DNA from: Pararobbsia alpina_A
GTDB taxonomy: Bacteria; Pseudomonadota; Gammaproteobacteria; Burkholderiales; Burkholderiaceae
Assembly (NCBI RefSeq): GCF_965118125.1
Contig: NZ_OZ221288.1
Coordinates: forward strand, 434,001 to 498,000
Length of the DNA stretch: 64,000 bases
Direction: 5' to 3'
In this document: in pieces, positions 7,997 through 17,195 of the stretch
How the letters are laid out: each line of letters opens with the position of its first letter
Numbering within the stretch: the stretch's first letter is position 1
Notes under the pieces: model-generated
The model's input: the letters and a program-made list of their open reading frames with translations, nothing else
The model's database searches: none
Told to the model about the DNA's origin: nothing
Translations under genes and position numbers: made by a program

Positions 7997-8293
7997 ATGC
8001 CCGTCACGCATTTCCGGATTCAGTGGCCAGACGGTTCGCAAGCGAACTGTTATTCGCCGTCAACCATCGTCGGAAACTATCTCGTTGCCGGGGAACGCTA
8101 CGCGCTTGCGGATTTCGTCGAGCGGTCGCGTCAGGCGCTTAGCCTTGCCTCGGAGCGCGTGCGCGCGAAATACGGCTACGCCTGTTCGTCCGCAATGGAC
8201 CAGCTGGCGCAGATCGAAGATCGCGCGAGGCATTTTGCGGGCGATCCGCAGGCCGAGGTTCACGTGATCGCACTTTCCAGGAACGTCTCATGA
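7997..8293 (+). CDS. nitG: MSMEG_0570-family small nitrogen-starvation protein (Nit1C gene G)
   Basis: A 98-residue soluble protein starting at the ATG at 7997, behind a strong AGGAGG at 7983-7988. A longer in-frame ORF reaching into nitF is a shadow. The fold and function are unknown. The sequence MPVTHFRIQWPDGS...YSPSTIV...Y...FVERSRQAL...ERVRAKYGYACSSAMDQL is the conserved pattern of the family, which is found only with Nit1C-type clusters as far as I know. The stop overlaps the nitH start (ATGA). Confidence 0.85.
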   Translation: MPVTHFRIQWPDGSQANCYSPSTIVGNYLVAGERYALADFVERSRQALSLASERVRAKYGYACSSAMDQLAQIEDRARHFAGDPQAEVHVIALSRNVS

Positions 8294-9606
8294 CACACGC
8301 ATCCTTGCCACAGGCATCCTCGCTCGGCTCGGGCGAAGCCCATCCGCTTCGGCATGTCCCCGTTATCGTCGTCGGCGGTGGGCAGGCCGGGCTTTCGGTG
8401 AGCTACTACCTCAAGCAGGCCGGCATCGACCATCAGGTCATCGAAAAGCAGACCGTCACGCATACGTGGCGCTCGCAGCGCTGGGACGCATTCTGCCTCG
8501 TGACGCCGAACTGGCAGTGCGCTCTCCCGGGGTATCCGTATCGCGGTGACGATCCGCACGGCTTTATGAAGAAGGATGAGATCGTGGCCTATCTCGACGG
8601 CTTTATCGCGTCGGTCGACGCTCCGGTCCTTGAGCATACGGCGGTGAAGCGCGTGAAACGCGCCTCCGACGGACACTATGAAGTCACGACGTCAAGCGGC
8701 ATGTTCACGGCAGATCATGTGGTCGTCGCTTCGGGCGGCTACCACACGCCGATCGTGCCGCGGATGGCGGAACGGCTGCCGGTCGAAATCGTTCAACTGC
8801 AATCATCGGAGTACCGCAACCCTGAAGCATTGCCCGAAGGCGCGGTGCTGGTCGTGGGTTCGGGGCAGTCCGGTGCGCAAATCGCCGAGGACTTGCATCT
8901 CGCGGGACGCAAGGTGTATCTCGCGGTCGGCGAGGCCCCGCGTTGTGCGCGGTTCTATCGCGGGCGCGACGTCGTCGACTGGCTTGCCGATATGGGTTAC
9001 TACAATCTGCCCGTCGACCAGCATCCCTTGCGCGAAGGCGTACGCGACAACACCAACCACTATGTGACCGGGCGTGACGGCGGCCGCGATATCGACTTAA
9101 GGCGTTTTGCAGCAGAAGGGATGGAGCTTTTCGGCCGGCTCGACGATCTGAGTGAGGGGCAGTTGCATTTCGCCCCGAACCTGATCGACAACCTCGACAA
9201 GGCCGACGAAACGTACAACCGGATCAACGCCAGCATCGACGCATTCATCGAGAAGCAGGGCATCGACGCGCCGGAACCCGGGCGATATGAGGCGGTGTGG
9301 CATCCCGAAAGCGAGCGCAGTGTGCTCGATCTCGCACAGAGCGGCATTACATCGGTGATCTGGTGCATCGGATTCACACCGGATTTCGGATGGCTTGACG
9401 CCCCGGTGTTCAACGGTCGCGGATATCCGGCCCATGTGCGCGGTGTGACGCCCCAGCCCGGCTTGTACTTCGTGGGCCTGCCATGGCTGCATACGTGGGG
9501 ATCGGGACGATTCTCGGGCGTCGCCCGCGATGCGGCGCATATCGTCGACGCCATCCGCGCGGCGTCGGACACCTCGCTCGGCGTATCGGCGAGTCTTGCG
9601 GCTTGA
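8290..9606 (+). CDS. nitH: MSMEG_0569-family FAD-dependent oxidoreductase (Nit1C gene H)
   Basis: A 438-residue flavoprotein of the class B monooxygenase type. Residues about 28-48 hold the FAD-binding glycine motif (VVGGGQAGLSVSYYL), and a second dinucleotide motif GSGQSGAQIAEDLHLAGRKVYLAV near 196-218 should bind NADPH. A late FVGLPWLHTWGSGRFSGVARDA closes the FAD site. It is the last gene of the cluster and translationally coupled to nitG. By analogy with the family it may hydroxylate or oxidise the product made by the radical SAM and GNAT enzymes, but the pathway is unknown. Confidence 0.9.
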   Translation: MTHASLPQASSLGSGEAHPLRHVPVIVVGGGQAGLSVSYYLKQAGIDHQVIEKQTVTHTWRSQRWDAFCLVTPNWQCALPGYPYRGDDPHGFMKKDEIVAYLDGFIASVDAPVLEHTAVKRVKRASDGHYEVTTSSGMFTADHVVVASGGYHTPIVPRMAERLPVEIVQLQSSEYRNPEALPEGAVLVVGSGQSGAQIAEDLHLAGRKVYLAVGEAPRCARFYRGRDVVDWLADMGYYNLPVDQHPLREGVRDNTNHYVTGRDGGRDIDLRRFAAEGMELFGRLDDLSEGQLHFAPNLIDNLDKADETYNRINASIDAFIEKQGIDAPEPGRYEAVWHPESERSVLDLAQSGITSVIWCIGFTPDFGWLDAPVFNGRGYPAHVRGVTPQPGLYFVGLPWLHTWGSGRFSGVARDAAHIVDAIRAASDTSLGVSASLAA

Positions 9607-9895
9607 GCCGGATGCCGCGAGTCCCGACACGGGTCACTCACACCCGAGCAAAGACGCATAAGTGCCGCATGCTTTCGCGAATCCGTGTCCCCGAACCTCA
9701 TACGAAGGTATGCGGCAGACGTCAATCACTAAAGGCCTTCGCTATGCGGCCGTTAACCTCGCTAGCGCCTTCGAAGGTACCTGACGGTGCGTTGACAAAT
9801 CTGTCAAAGGTGAGGCTTCGTCAACGTGACCGGAAAGGTATCACTCGCCGCTACAGATGCGGCGATTTAGTGACCTTTTTGATTCCGGATCCGTT

Positions 9896-11194
9896 ATGTC
9901 GACAGCCGGTGCGACGCCGTGTGAGGCACCCGCTCCAGATTGCAGTGAAGTGACGCAAGCGGCCGATGTGCCGACGCTTGCTGCATCGAAGCCCTCCGTT
10001 TCGCCCGCGCCGGCCCAGCCGGCTTCAGGCGTCCAGCAGCCTCCGTCGACGCCGACCCAGCACGGTCCTGCCGGCATTCGATTCGACTTCAACGACGGCT
10101 GCCGCATTACCTTGCCCGAAGGCGAATGGCGAGTTCTGCTGCGGGACGCCGTGACGGCAAACCCTTTGTTCGAGACGCAGATCTCGGCCGGCACGGTGGC
10201 GAGCAGCAAGAAATATTTCGTGCCATTCGAAATCGAAGTCTGGTCGCAAGGCAATGCGATCTTTCGCCACCGGCTTGAACTGTCGGCTCGCCCGGTTCTC
10301 GTCCATTTGCCGGTTGGCACGCTGGGCGACACGCTCGGATGGTTTCCCTACGTCGCGAAGTTCGAGCGTCAGCATCGCTGCAAGCTGACGTGCGTGATGG
10401 CGGAGCCCTTGATCGCGTTGTTTCGCGATGCGTATCCGACCATCCGTTTTGTGACCCCCGATCAGGTCGATCCCAACGAGTACTACGCGACCTACAACAT
10501 CGGGTTGTTCTTCACGGATGACGCCAACGTGCGCCAGCCCAGCGATTTTCGTCACGTGGGTCTTCATCGTACCGCGGGCTATATCCTCGGCGTCGACCCC
10601 GGCGAGACGCGGCCCGATATCACGCTCCCTGATGACAGTCGGCCGATTCCCGAACCCTATGTGTGCATCGGTACGCAAAGCACGACGCAGTGCAAATACT
10701 GGAACAACCCGACCGGATGGCGCGAGATCGTCTCGTTCCTGAAGGAGCAGGGTTATCGCGTGATCTGCATCGATCAGAAGGCCACGCACGGTAGCGGCAT
10801 GGTGTGGAACCACCTCCCGTACGGTTCCGAAGACATGACCGGGGATCTGCCGCTCGCCGAGCGGGCCCGATGGCTGCGCCACGCAGCGTTTTTCATCGGT
10901 CTCAGCAGCGGCCTGTCATGGCTTGCGTGGGCGATGCGCACGCCGGTCGTCATGATCAGTGGCTTTACGCACCCGACCAATGAATTCGACACGCCGTTTC
11001 GCGTGATCAACTACCACACGTGCAATAGCTGCTGGAACGATGTGCGCGTGCAATTCGATCACAAGGATTTTCTCTGGTGTCCTCGGCATGCCGGTACGCC
11101 GCGGCAGTTCGAATGCACGCGACTGATCACCGCGGATCAGGTCAAGCACACGATCCGCCAGATACCGGGGTTCGGCGTCAAGCAGCAGGCGTGA
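9896..11194 (+). CDS. Autotransporter strand-loop-strand O-heptosyltransferase (TibC/AAH family)
   Basis: A 432-residue cytoplasmic glycosyltransferase that transfers heptose from an ADP-heptose donor to Ser/Thr in AIDA-type repeats. The glycosyltransferase 9-like core is visible (VHLPVGTLGDTLGWFPYV; CIGTQSTTQCKYWNNPTGWREIVSFLKEQGYRVICID; FIGLSSGLSWLAWAMRTPVVMISGF). Four cysteines, Cys376-X2-Cys379, Cys395 and Cys407, match the iron-binding finger known in TibC, which assembles as a large ring. The start at 9896 follows a GGA 6 nt away; an in-frame ATG at 9857 would add 13 residues. A proline/alanine-rich leader of about 45 residues precedes the core. The substrate autotransporter follows 130 bp downstream. 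Confidence 0.9.
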   Translation: MSTAGATPCEAPAPDCSEVTQAADVPTLAASKPSVSPAPAQPASGVQQPPSTPTQHGPAGIRFDFNDGCRITLPEGEWRVLLRDAVTANPLFETQISAGTVASSKKYFVPFEIEVWSQGNAIFRHRLELSARPVLVHLPVGTLGDTLGWFPYVAKFERQHRCKLTCVMAEPLIALFRDAYPTIRFVTPDQVDPNEYYATYNIGLFFTDDANVRQPSDFRHVGLHRTAGYILGVDPGETRPDITLPDDSRPIPEPYVCIGTQSTTQCKYWNNPTGWREIVSFLKEQGYRVICIDQKATHGSGMVWNHLPYGSEDMTGDLPLAERARWLRHAAFFIGLSSGLSWLAWAMRTPVVMISGFTHPTNEFDTPFRVINYHTCNSCWNDVRVQFDHKDFLWCPRHAGTPRQFECTRLITADQVKHTIRQIPGFGVKQQA

Positions 11195-11324
11195 AAGAAA
11201 GCCGCATCGGCCAGGCAACACGAGTACGGCATGCGCAGTACGGCAGGCGCAGCACGGCACGATAACAACAAAGCAGCATCAGACCAGAAGGACGATCTGG
11301 CGGTCACGCCAATCGGGGATGCAG

Positions 11325-14300
11325 ATGAAACGATCGACGAGGCGTCGCACGAAGCATGCGCGCACGTTCCTGGGTACCGAGCGCCGCCTGTCACGCCTGA
11401 CGGGTGCGATGCTCGCCGCGCTGACGATTCAGCCATGGCTCGTCAACGACGCGGCAGCGCAGAGCGTCGTGAGTGCCGGCACGACCGAAACGAACGCCAC
11501 CATCACGGCAGGCGAAATCGTCGAAGGCACCACGTCGGGCAACACGATCACCGGTTCGACGCAAACCGTCGTCGCCGGCGGTTCGACCGTCAGCTCGACG
11601 TTGATCAACGGCGGATCGGAAGTCGTGTCCTCGGGTGGCTCGGCAACCAGCACGACCGTCAGCGCCGGCTCGTTGAACGTGAATTCAGGCGGTCAGGCGA
11701 ACTGGACATTGCTGACGCCCGGCGGATTGGAAACCGTCGCAGGGACAGATACGGGCGCAACGGTACGCGGCGGCACGCAGACGATTGCATCGGGTGGGAC
11801 GGCGTCGGGAGCGACCCTCATCAATGGCGGTACCCAGACGGTGCAGAACGGCGGGACCGCGATCGGCACCACGGTGTCGAGCGGCACGCAGACCGTATCG
11901 GCCGGCGGCAGCGCAAGCAATACCACCGTGAGCTCCGGCGGAACGCTCAACGTGAGTTCGGGTGGCAGTGCTGTCGGCGTCAATCAGACATCCGGCGCGG
12001 TACTGATCACCAACACGTCGGCGACCGTCACCGGGACCAATGCGTCCGGTGCGTTCTCGATTTCGGCGGGTGCGGCGAGTGGCGTCGTGGTCGAGAACGG
12101 TGGCCAGCTCACGGTCTTCTCCGGCGATAGCGCAACGAACACCACCATTGGCAATCGCGGCTCGGCGGTCATTTCAGCCGGCGCGACGGCGACCAGCACA
12201 ACGATCAGCAACGGCGGCACGCTGGCTGTGTCGGGCGGCGCCACGGCCACGAGCGTCAATCAACTCGCAGGCGCGGCGCTCGTAACGACGACAAGCGCGA
12301 CGGTGACAGGTACCGATCAGCTCGTCACGTCGACTGGCACGATCACGCAATCGTTTTCCATTTCGAACGGCATCGCGACCAACGCGGTGCTTGAAAACGG
12401 CGGACAACTGACCGTGCTCGCGGGCGATAGTGCGACATCGACCACGATCAGCCGCGGTGGCTTGATGACGGTGTCGGGCGGTGGTGCAGCGACGACCACG
12501 ACGGTCGCGAACGGCGGCACGCTCGCTGTGTCGGGCGGGGCCACGGCAACCGATATTTCGCAACTGTCCGGCGGTGCGCTGATCACCAATACGTCCGCCA
12601 CGATCAACGGCACCAACAGCACATCGGCCCGCACGTTCAGCATCTCGAACGGCAACGCGCAGAACGTGCTGCTCGAAAACGGCGGGCAGTTGACGGTGCT
12701 CGCCAACAACAGCGCGACCGATACCGAAGTTCGCAATCGCGGGTCGTTGTTCGTATCGTCGGGTGGGGTTGTCACATCGTCACTCGTGAGCAGCGGAGGT
12801 CAGATGACCGTGTCAGGCGGGGGCAGCGCAACCACGACGACACTGACCAGCGGCTCGACCTTGTTCGTATCGGGTGGCGGCACCGCAACGGACATCACTC
12901 AGCTTTCGGGCGCGGCGCTCGTCACGAATACGTCGGCCACCGTGAGCGGTGTGAACGCATCGGGTTCGTATGTCATCTCGAATGGCAGCGCGCAGAACGT
13001 GCTCGTCGAAAATGGCGGCCAACTGACCGTTCTGAACAACGACACGGCGACGAATACGTACGTCGGCAGCCGCGGCCTTGAAACGGTGTCTTCAGGAGGC
13101 ACGGCAAGCGGCACGATTGTCACCAGCAGCGGTCAGGAAATCGTGTCGGCCGGTGGCACGTCCGTCGATGCGGTGATCAGCAGTGGCGGCGAGATTCTGG
13201 TGTCTTCGGGCGGCAAGACGCGCAATACGACCGTTAGCAGCGGCGGTGCGGAAATCATTTCGTCGGGCGGTACCACCTCCAACTCTGTGGTCGATAGCGG
13301 AGGGCAGGAGTTCGTCGACCGGGGTGGCGTCGCGTCGGGCACGATCTTGAGTGGCGGCACGACCTTCGTGAGTTCGGGCGGCCTGACGAGCGGTACGGTG
13401 GTCTTCGCCGGCGGTACTGAAGTGGTGTCGTCGGGCGGCACCACGAACGCGACAACGGTATCGAGCGGCGGCACACAGTCCATTTTGTCGGGCGGCGTTG
13501 GCAGCAGCACGACGGTCGGAAGCGGCGGTGTGCAGTCCGTTTCGTCGGGCGGCACCGCCAGCGGCACGATCGTCAGCGGCGGGACGCAGAACGTCGCCGG
13601 TTCTGCGACCGGGACGATGGTCAGCGCGGGTGGCCAGCAAGTCGTGACCTCGGGCGGTTCCGTCTCCGGCACGACCGTCGGTTCGGGTGGGCAACAGATC
13701 GTGAGCGCCGGTGGCACGACGTCGGCGACGACCGTCTCGAGCGGTGGCACGACACAGGTCCTTTCGGGCGGCACGACAACGGGCACGGTCGTCGCAAGCG
13801 GCGGCACTGAAGCCATTCACTCGGGAGGCGTCACGAGCGGGTCGACGATCCAGAGCGGCGGCAGCCAGGTCATATCCGCCGGTGGTGTGGCGAGTTCAAC
13901 GTCGGTGGGTTCGGGCGGTGCGCAGACCGTGCTGTCAGGCGGCATGGCATCCGGAACGCTTGTCGCGAGCGGCGGGACGCAGACCGTATCGAGTGGTGCG
14001 ACGATCAGCAATACGCAAGTGCTCGACGGCGGCACACAGATTCTGTATGGCGGGCTCGACAGCGCCACGGTGTCGTCGGGCGGCACGCTGAATATCGGGC
14101 GAGGCACCGCGTCGGGCGAGCTGACCGGCAATACCGTGGCGAATGGCGCGCTCGTGTTCGACCGGCCAGATACGCTGACCTATGCCGGCGGCATCACGGG
14201 CAGCGGGCAGATCCAGCAGATCGGCACCGGCATGACGATTCTCGACGGCAACAGTGCTGCCTTTGCGGGCACAACCGAAGTAGCGTCGGGCACGCTCGAG

Positions 14301-15743
14301 ATCGGCGACATCAATACGCCGCAGGCGACGCTGGGTGGCGACGTCATCGTCGATGCGCCCGGCACGCTGCGCGGGCACGGCACGATCGGCGCAAACGTGA
14401 TCAACAACGGCATCGTGATGCCGGGTGGTTCGATCGGCACACTGACAGTCAACGGAAACTATACGCAGGCCAATACGGCGACCCTCGCCATCGAAGTCAA
14501 TCCGACGACGGGGTCGCAGCTGCGCGTGGGCGGTGTTGCAACGCTTGCCGGAGGGTTGTCGGTCTTGTACGACCCGGGCACTTATAAGGCCACGCGTTAC
14601 GCAATCCTGACCGCAGCAGGCGGTGTCAACGGGCGATTTGCAACCCTGTCGGATACGGTTTCATCGGGTGCTCGTCTTGGCGCACTGTCGCAGGCCGTCG
14701 ACTACAGCGCCAACGAAGTCGATCTCGTGCTTAGCGGGCAAGGTCCTTCCGATCTCGGCGATCCGTTCGGAACGCCGGGTACCAGTTCGATCACGGGCGT
14801 CGTCGTGGCGCCGAGCAATATCAGCATCTATACCGCGCTCGGATCGACGATTGCGTTGTCGGCACAGATGGCGAATGCGTCGTTGCTCGGGCGTTTTCCT
14901 CTCTCGGAAGAGGGCGTCGCGCGATCCAGCGCGTGGGTGCTGGCAACGGGCACGCAGATGCAGGTCGGCCCGAACAGTGCGACGCCTGTTCCCGGGTTTC
15001 AGGCCCATGAATACGGCTTTCTTGCCGGGTTTGACGGGCCGGTCCATGGCTCGACGCTCGGCGTGGCGATCGGCTATGAGCGCAGCGATATCGACGAATC
15101 GGTGACCGGAAATACAGGCACCACCGATACTTTGCAGGCGTTCATCTACGGGGATCACAAGGCAGGGCCGGCGGACCTGTCTGCTTCGATCGGTGCCGGA
15201 CTCGACTTCCTGTCGCAAAAGCGGCCGTTTGGCCCGGTTGGCACAGCCGAAGGCGACCATTGGGGCCAACAAGCATCGGCCGCCGCTCAAGCGGCACTGC
15301 CGATGATGCTGGGCGGGCTGACCGTCACACCGCGTGCCGGTGTGCGCTATGCCTACTTCCACGCGAATCGCTTCGGCGAAAGCGGGGCGAACGGACAGGA
15401 TCTCAACGTCGGTGCCGACACCGTACGAAGCCTGCAGCCTTACGTTGGGGTGAACTTCGCCAAGCAGTTCGGCAGCGAGCTCAGACCCATCGACGCGGAA
15501 CTTCGCCTGACCTACGCACGCGAAACCCTCGGCACCGGCCGCGTCGTCGGCGTCGCCTCCCAGGACGGCACGCCATTTGTCGCGCAAGGCACGAGCTTGC
15601 CCCGCGACCAACTGACCACCGGCGTCAGCATCAGCATGAAGCCCACCAAGGCCCTCAGCGTATCCGTCAACTTCGACGCGCTTGTCGGCGGCAATCACAC
15701 GACGGCGGAGGCAGCGAGTGTGAAGGTGAGTTACCGGTTCTAA
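11325..15743 (+). CDS. AIDA-I/TibA-like autotransporter adhesin with strand-loop-strand repeats
   Basis: A 1472-residue type Va secretion protein. Layout: an extended basic signal region (KRSTRRRTKHAR..., hydrophobic LTGAMLAALTI, cut near AAAQS); a passenger of about 900 residues built from about 19-residue repeats of the type 'TTVSSGGTQ.V.SGG', rich in Ser, Thr and Gly, the known heptosylation substrate; a pertactin-like linker (about 940-1130: FAGTTEVASGTLEIGD, VNGNYTQANTATLAIEV); then a C-terminal beta-barrel of about 270 residues ending in Tyr-Arg-Phe, the usual outer-membrane end. It likely mediates adhesion or autoaggregation. ATG at 11319 is an alternative start two codons earlier. It is paired with the upstream heptosyltransferase. 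Confidence 0.93.
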   Translation: MKRSTRRRTKHARTFLGTERRLSRLTGAMLAALTIQPWLVNDAAAQSVVSAGTTETNATITAGEIVEGTTSGNTITGSTQTVVAGGSTVSSTLINGGSEVVSSGGSATSTTVSAGSLNVNSGGQANWTLLTPGGLETVAGTDTGATVRGGTQTIASGGTASGATLINGGTQTVQNGGTAIGTTVSSGTQTVSAGGSASNTTVSSGGTLNVSSGGSAVGVNQTSGAVLITNTSATVTGTNASGAFSISAGAASGVVVENGGQLTVFSGDSATNTTIGNRGSAVISAGATATSTTISNGGTLAVSGGATATSVNQLAGAALVTTTSATVTGTDQLVTSTGTITQSFSISNGIATNAVLENGGQLTVLAGDSATSTTISRGGLMTVSGGGAATTTTVANGGTLAVSGGATATDISQLSGGALITNTSATINGTNSTSARTFSISNGNAQNVLLENGGQLTVLANNSATDTEVRNRGSLFVSSGGVVTSSLVSSGGQMTVSGGGSATTTTLTSGSTLFVSGGGTATDITQLSGAALVTNTSATVSGVNASGSYVISNGSAQNVLVENGGQLTVLNNDTATNTYVGSRGLETVSSGGTASGTIVTSSGQEIVSAGGTSVDAVISSGGEILVSSGGKTRNTTVSSGGAEIISSGGTTSNSVVDSGGQEFVDRGGVASGTILSGGTTFVSSGGLTSGTVVFAGGTEVVSSGGTTNATTVSSGGTQSILSGGVGSSTTVGSGGVQSVSSGGTASGTIVSGGTQNVAGSATGTMVSAGGQQVVTSGGSVSGTTVGSGGQQIVSAGGTTSATTVSSGGTTQVLSGGTTTGTVVASGGTEAIHSGGVTSGSTIQSGGSQVISAGGVASSTSVGSGGAQTVLSGGMASGTLVASGGTQTVSSGATISNTQVLDGGTQILYGGLDSATVSSGGTLNIGRGTASGELTGNTVANGALVFDRPDTLTYAGGITGSGQIQQIGTGMTILDGNSAAFAGTTEVASGTLEIGDINTPQATLGGDVIVDAPGTLRGHGTIGANVINNGIVMPGGSIGTLTVNGNYTQANTATLAIEVNPTTGSQLRVGGVATLAGGLSVLYDPGTYKATRYAILTAAGGVNGRFATLSDTVSSGARLGALSQAVDYSANEVDLVLSGQGPSDLGDPFGTPGTSSITGVVVAPSNISIYTALGSTIALSAQMANASLLGRFPLSEEGVARSSAWVLATGTQMQVGPNSATPVPGFQAHEYGFLAGFDGPVHGSTLGVAIGYERSDIDESVTGNTGTTDTLQAFIYGDHKAGPADLSASIGAGLDFLSQKRPFGPVGTAEGDHWGQQASAAAQAALPMMLGGLTVTPRAGVRYAYFHANRFGESGANGQDLNVGADTVRSLQPYVGVNFAKQFGSELRPIDAELRLTYARETLGTGRVVGVASQDGTPFVAQGTSLPRDQLTTGVSISMKPTKALSVSVNFDALVGGNHTTAEAASVKVSYRF

Positions 15744-15843
15744 CGAGGGGTTTTACTGGCTAGGTAGGGGCACGGCAGTGACGTAAGGACCACGCGAACG
15801 GCACAACATGTTCATGGCTAACGAACCGCATCCCACACGTAAA

Positions 15844-15867
15844 AAAGGGACGCTTTCGCGTCCCTTT
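15844..15867. terminator. Hairpin terminator after the autotransporter gene
   Basis: AAAGGGACGC, loop TTTC, GCGTCCCTTT: a perfect 10-bp stem with an A run on the left and a T run on the right, so it can act in both directions. It sits 100 bp after the autotransporter stop and before the convergent abi remnant and importer operon. Confidence 0.85.
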
Positions 15868-15994
15868 ATCGTCTAGAGTGTTGCGCATCGTTGAGAGGCG
15901 TCCCCAGCGTTGTCAGAGGCAATACTATCGAACCCGCACGCCACGGTCAACGCTATACCTCGAACATGATCGCTTTGTGATGGCTTCGGGCCGC

Positions 15995-16296
15995 TCATGC
16001 CCAAGCGGGCCTTGTTTGCCAGTCCCGCGGGAAATTGAGATGAGTCAATGCGTCGACATGCTGGCACGACGATAGAGTGCTAAGCAACGAATCACGCCAG
16101 GCAGCACCATAGCCCAGCGGGTCGAGCAGCGCTTTCATCATTGTTGCGCGGGCGTAGAAGGTATCTGGCTTGGTCATCTCAAGCGCGTAGTGCGCAAGGT
16201 TGCGACCAGTCGGTCGCGCAGGTTGGGATGCCGTCATCTTCAATCCCCACAGCCGGCCGTGATGGGCGCAGACGTTTCGCAGATCGGACAGCGGAT
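15995..16296 (-). pseudogene. C-terminal remnant of an Abi_2-type (AbiD/AbiF) abortive infection protein
   Basis: About 100 codons on the minus strand read LSDLRNVCAHHGRLWGLKM...HYALEMTKPDTFYARATMMKALL...W to a TAG-type stop at 15995-15997. 'LRN.CAHH.RLW' is the signature of the Abi-like family linked to phage exclusion in Lactococcus and present in many proteobacteria. The N-terminal two thirds are missing: upstream of about 16296 the frame runs straight into the antisense of the permease gene and stops resembling a protein of this family. It directly abuts the end of the importer operon, suggesting a deletion fused the two. It is probably non-functional. Confidence 0.65.
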
Positions 16297-16304
16297 GATC
16301 CAGC

Positions 16305-17195
16305 CTACTCCTTCGTGCCGCTCGTGGCCATTGATGCGGTGAAATAGCGCTGGAAGACGAGCAAGACGATGAGCGGGACGATCGAGACGATGACGGTGGC
16401 TGCGAAGAGTGAGCCGAAATCGGTCGAGAACTGACCCGCAAAGTCGGCGGTTGCGACGGCGGCGACCTTGTAGCTGGGATCGGGTGCAATCAGTAACGGC
16501 CACAGGAACGCTTGCCACTGAAACACAAACAGAATGAGGCCCGCCGAGATAAGCGCAGGGCCCGAAAGCGGGATATAGATTCGCGCGAAAACGCCAAACC
16601 AGCCAAGCCCGTCAATACGTGCGGCTTCGGCGAGTTCGGCAGGAATGCCAAGGAAGAACTGGCGGAGCATGAACACCGCGAACCCGTTTCCCACACCCGG
16701 CAGAATGATCCCCAGATACGTATTCTGAAGCCCGACCTGCCGGAACAGCGTCAACAGCGGCACGGCGATCGCATCGAACGGAATCAGAAAGCTCACGACG
16801 ACGATCGAGAAGATCACTGACTTGCCGGGCAGGCGCAGTTTGGCAAGTGCGAACGCGGCCATCGAGCAGATCACCAGACCGAGCACAATTGTCACGAGCG
16901 CGACGACGACGCTGTTGAACATCGATCGCCCGAAGGGGCCGTCCAGCACATTGACCAGATTCGAGAACGTCAGACGGTTCGGAATAAACGTCCAGATACT
17001 CAGAGGCGACAGGTATTTGAGGATGTCCTGGCCTGGACGCAGTGACGAGATAAACGCCCAATAAAGCGGCGCCATCGACACGGCTCCCACGACCACTGCA
17101 CCCATCAAAACGAGCCGAGAAGTGCGTTCATGGCCGAACGTTCCGCTTTCCTTGCGAGTCTGTTCGCGTACGGGCATGTCCGATGTCGTACTCAT
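16305..17195 (-). CDS. CUT1-type ABC importer permease, MalG-like (importer 2)
   Basis: A 296-residue inner-membrane protein with six predicted spans. The EAA loop reads EAARIDGLGWFGVFARIYIPLSGPAL and is the contact point for the ATPase. An unusually polar N-terminus (about 26 residues) precedes span 1. It is the last gene of the minus-strand operon and overlaps the stop of its partner permease by 4 nt. No ATPase gene follows; instead the abi remnant begins within about 10 nt. The substrate is inferred only from context (a sugar or nucleoside-like compound). Confidence 0.92.
   Translation of the reverse strand: MSTTSDMPVREQTRKESGTFGHERTSRLVLMGAVVVGAVSMAPLYWAFISSLRPGQDILKYLSPLSIWTFIPNRLTFSNLVNVLDGPFGRSMFNSVVVALVTIVLGLVICSMAAFALAKLRLPGKSVIFSIVVVSFLIPFDAIAVPLLTLFRQVGLQNTYLGIILPGVGNGFAVFMLRQFFLGIPAELAEAARIDGLGWFGVFARIYIPLSGPALISAGLILFVFQWQAFLWPLLIAPDPSYKVAAVATADFAGQFSTDFGSLFAATVIVSIVPLIVLLVFQRYFTASMATSGTKE

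Noticed and set aside
9793..9808. TTGACA-AATC-TGTCAA as an FNR box before the heptosyltransferase gene
   Set aside because: The spacing between TTGAC and GTCAA is 6 rather than 4 bases, and no clear -10 box lies at the right distance for a sigma-70 promoter.
11429..13820. Several long minus frames opposite the autotransporter passenger
   Set aside because: Open only because of the repetitive GC-rich Ser/Gly/Thr codons on the coding strand.
14661..15698. 345-residue minus frame opposite the autotransporter barrel
   Set aside because: Shadow of a well-supported beta-barrel; no start signal and no family resemblance.
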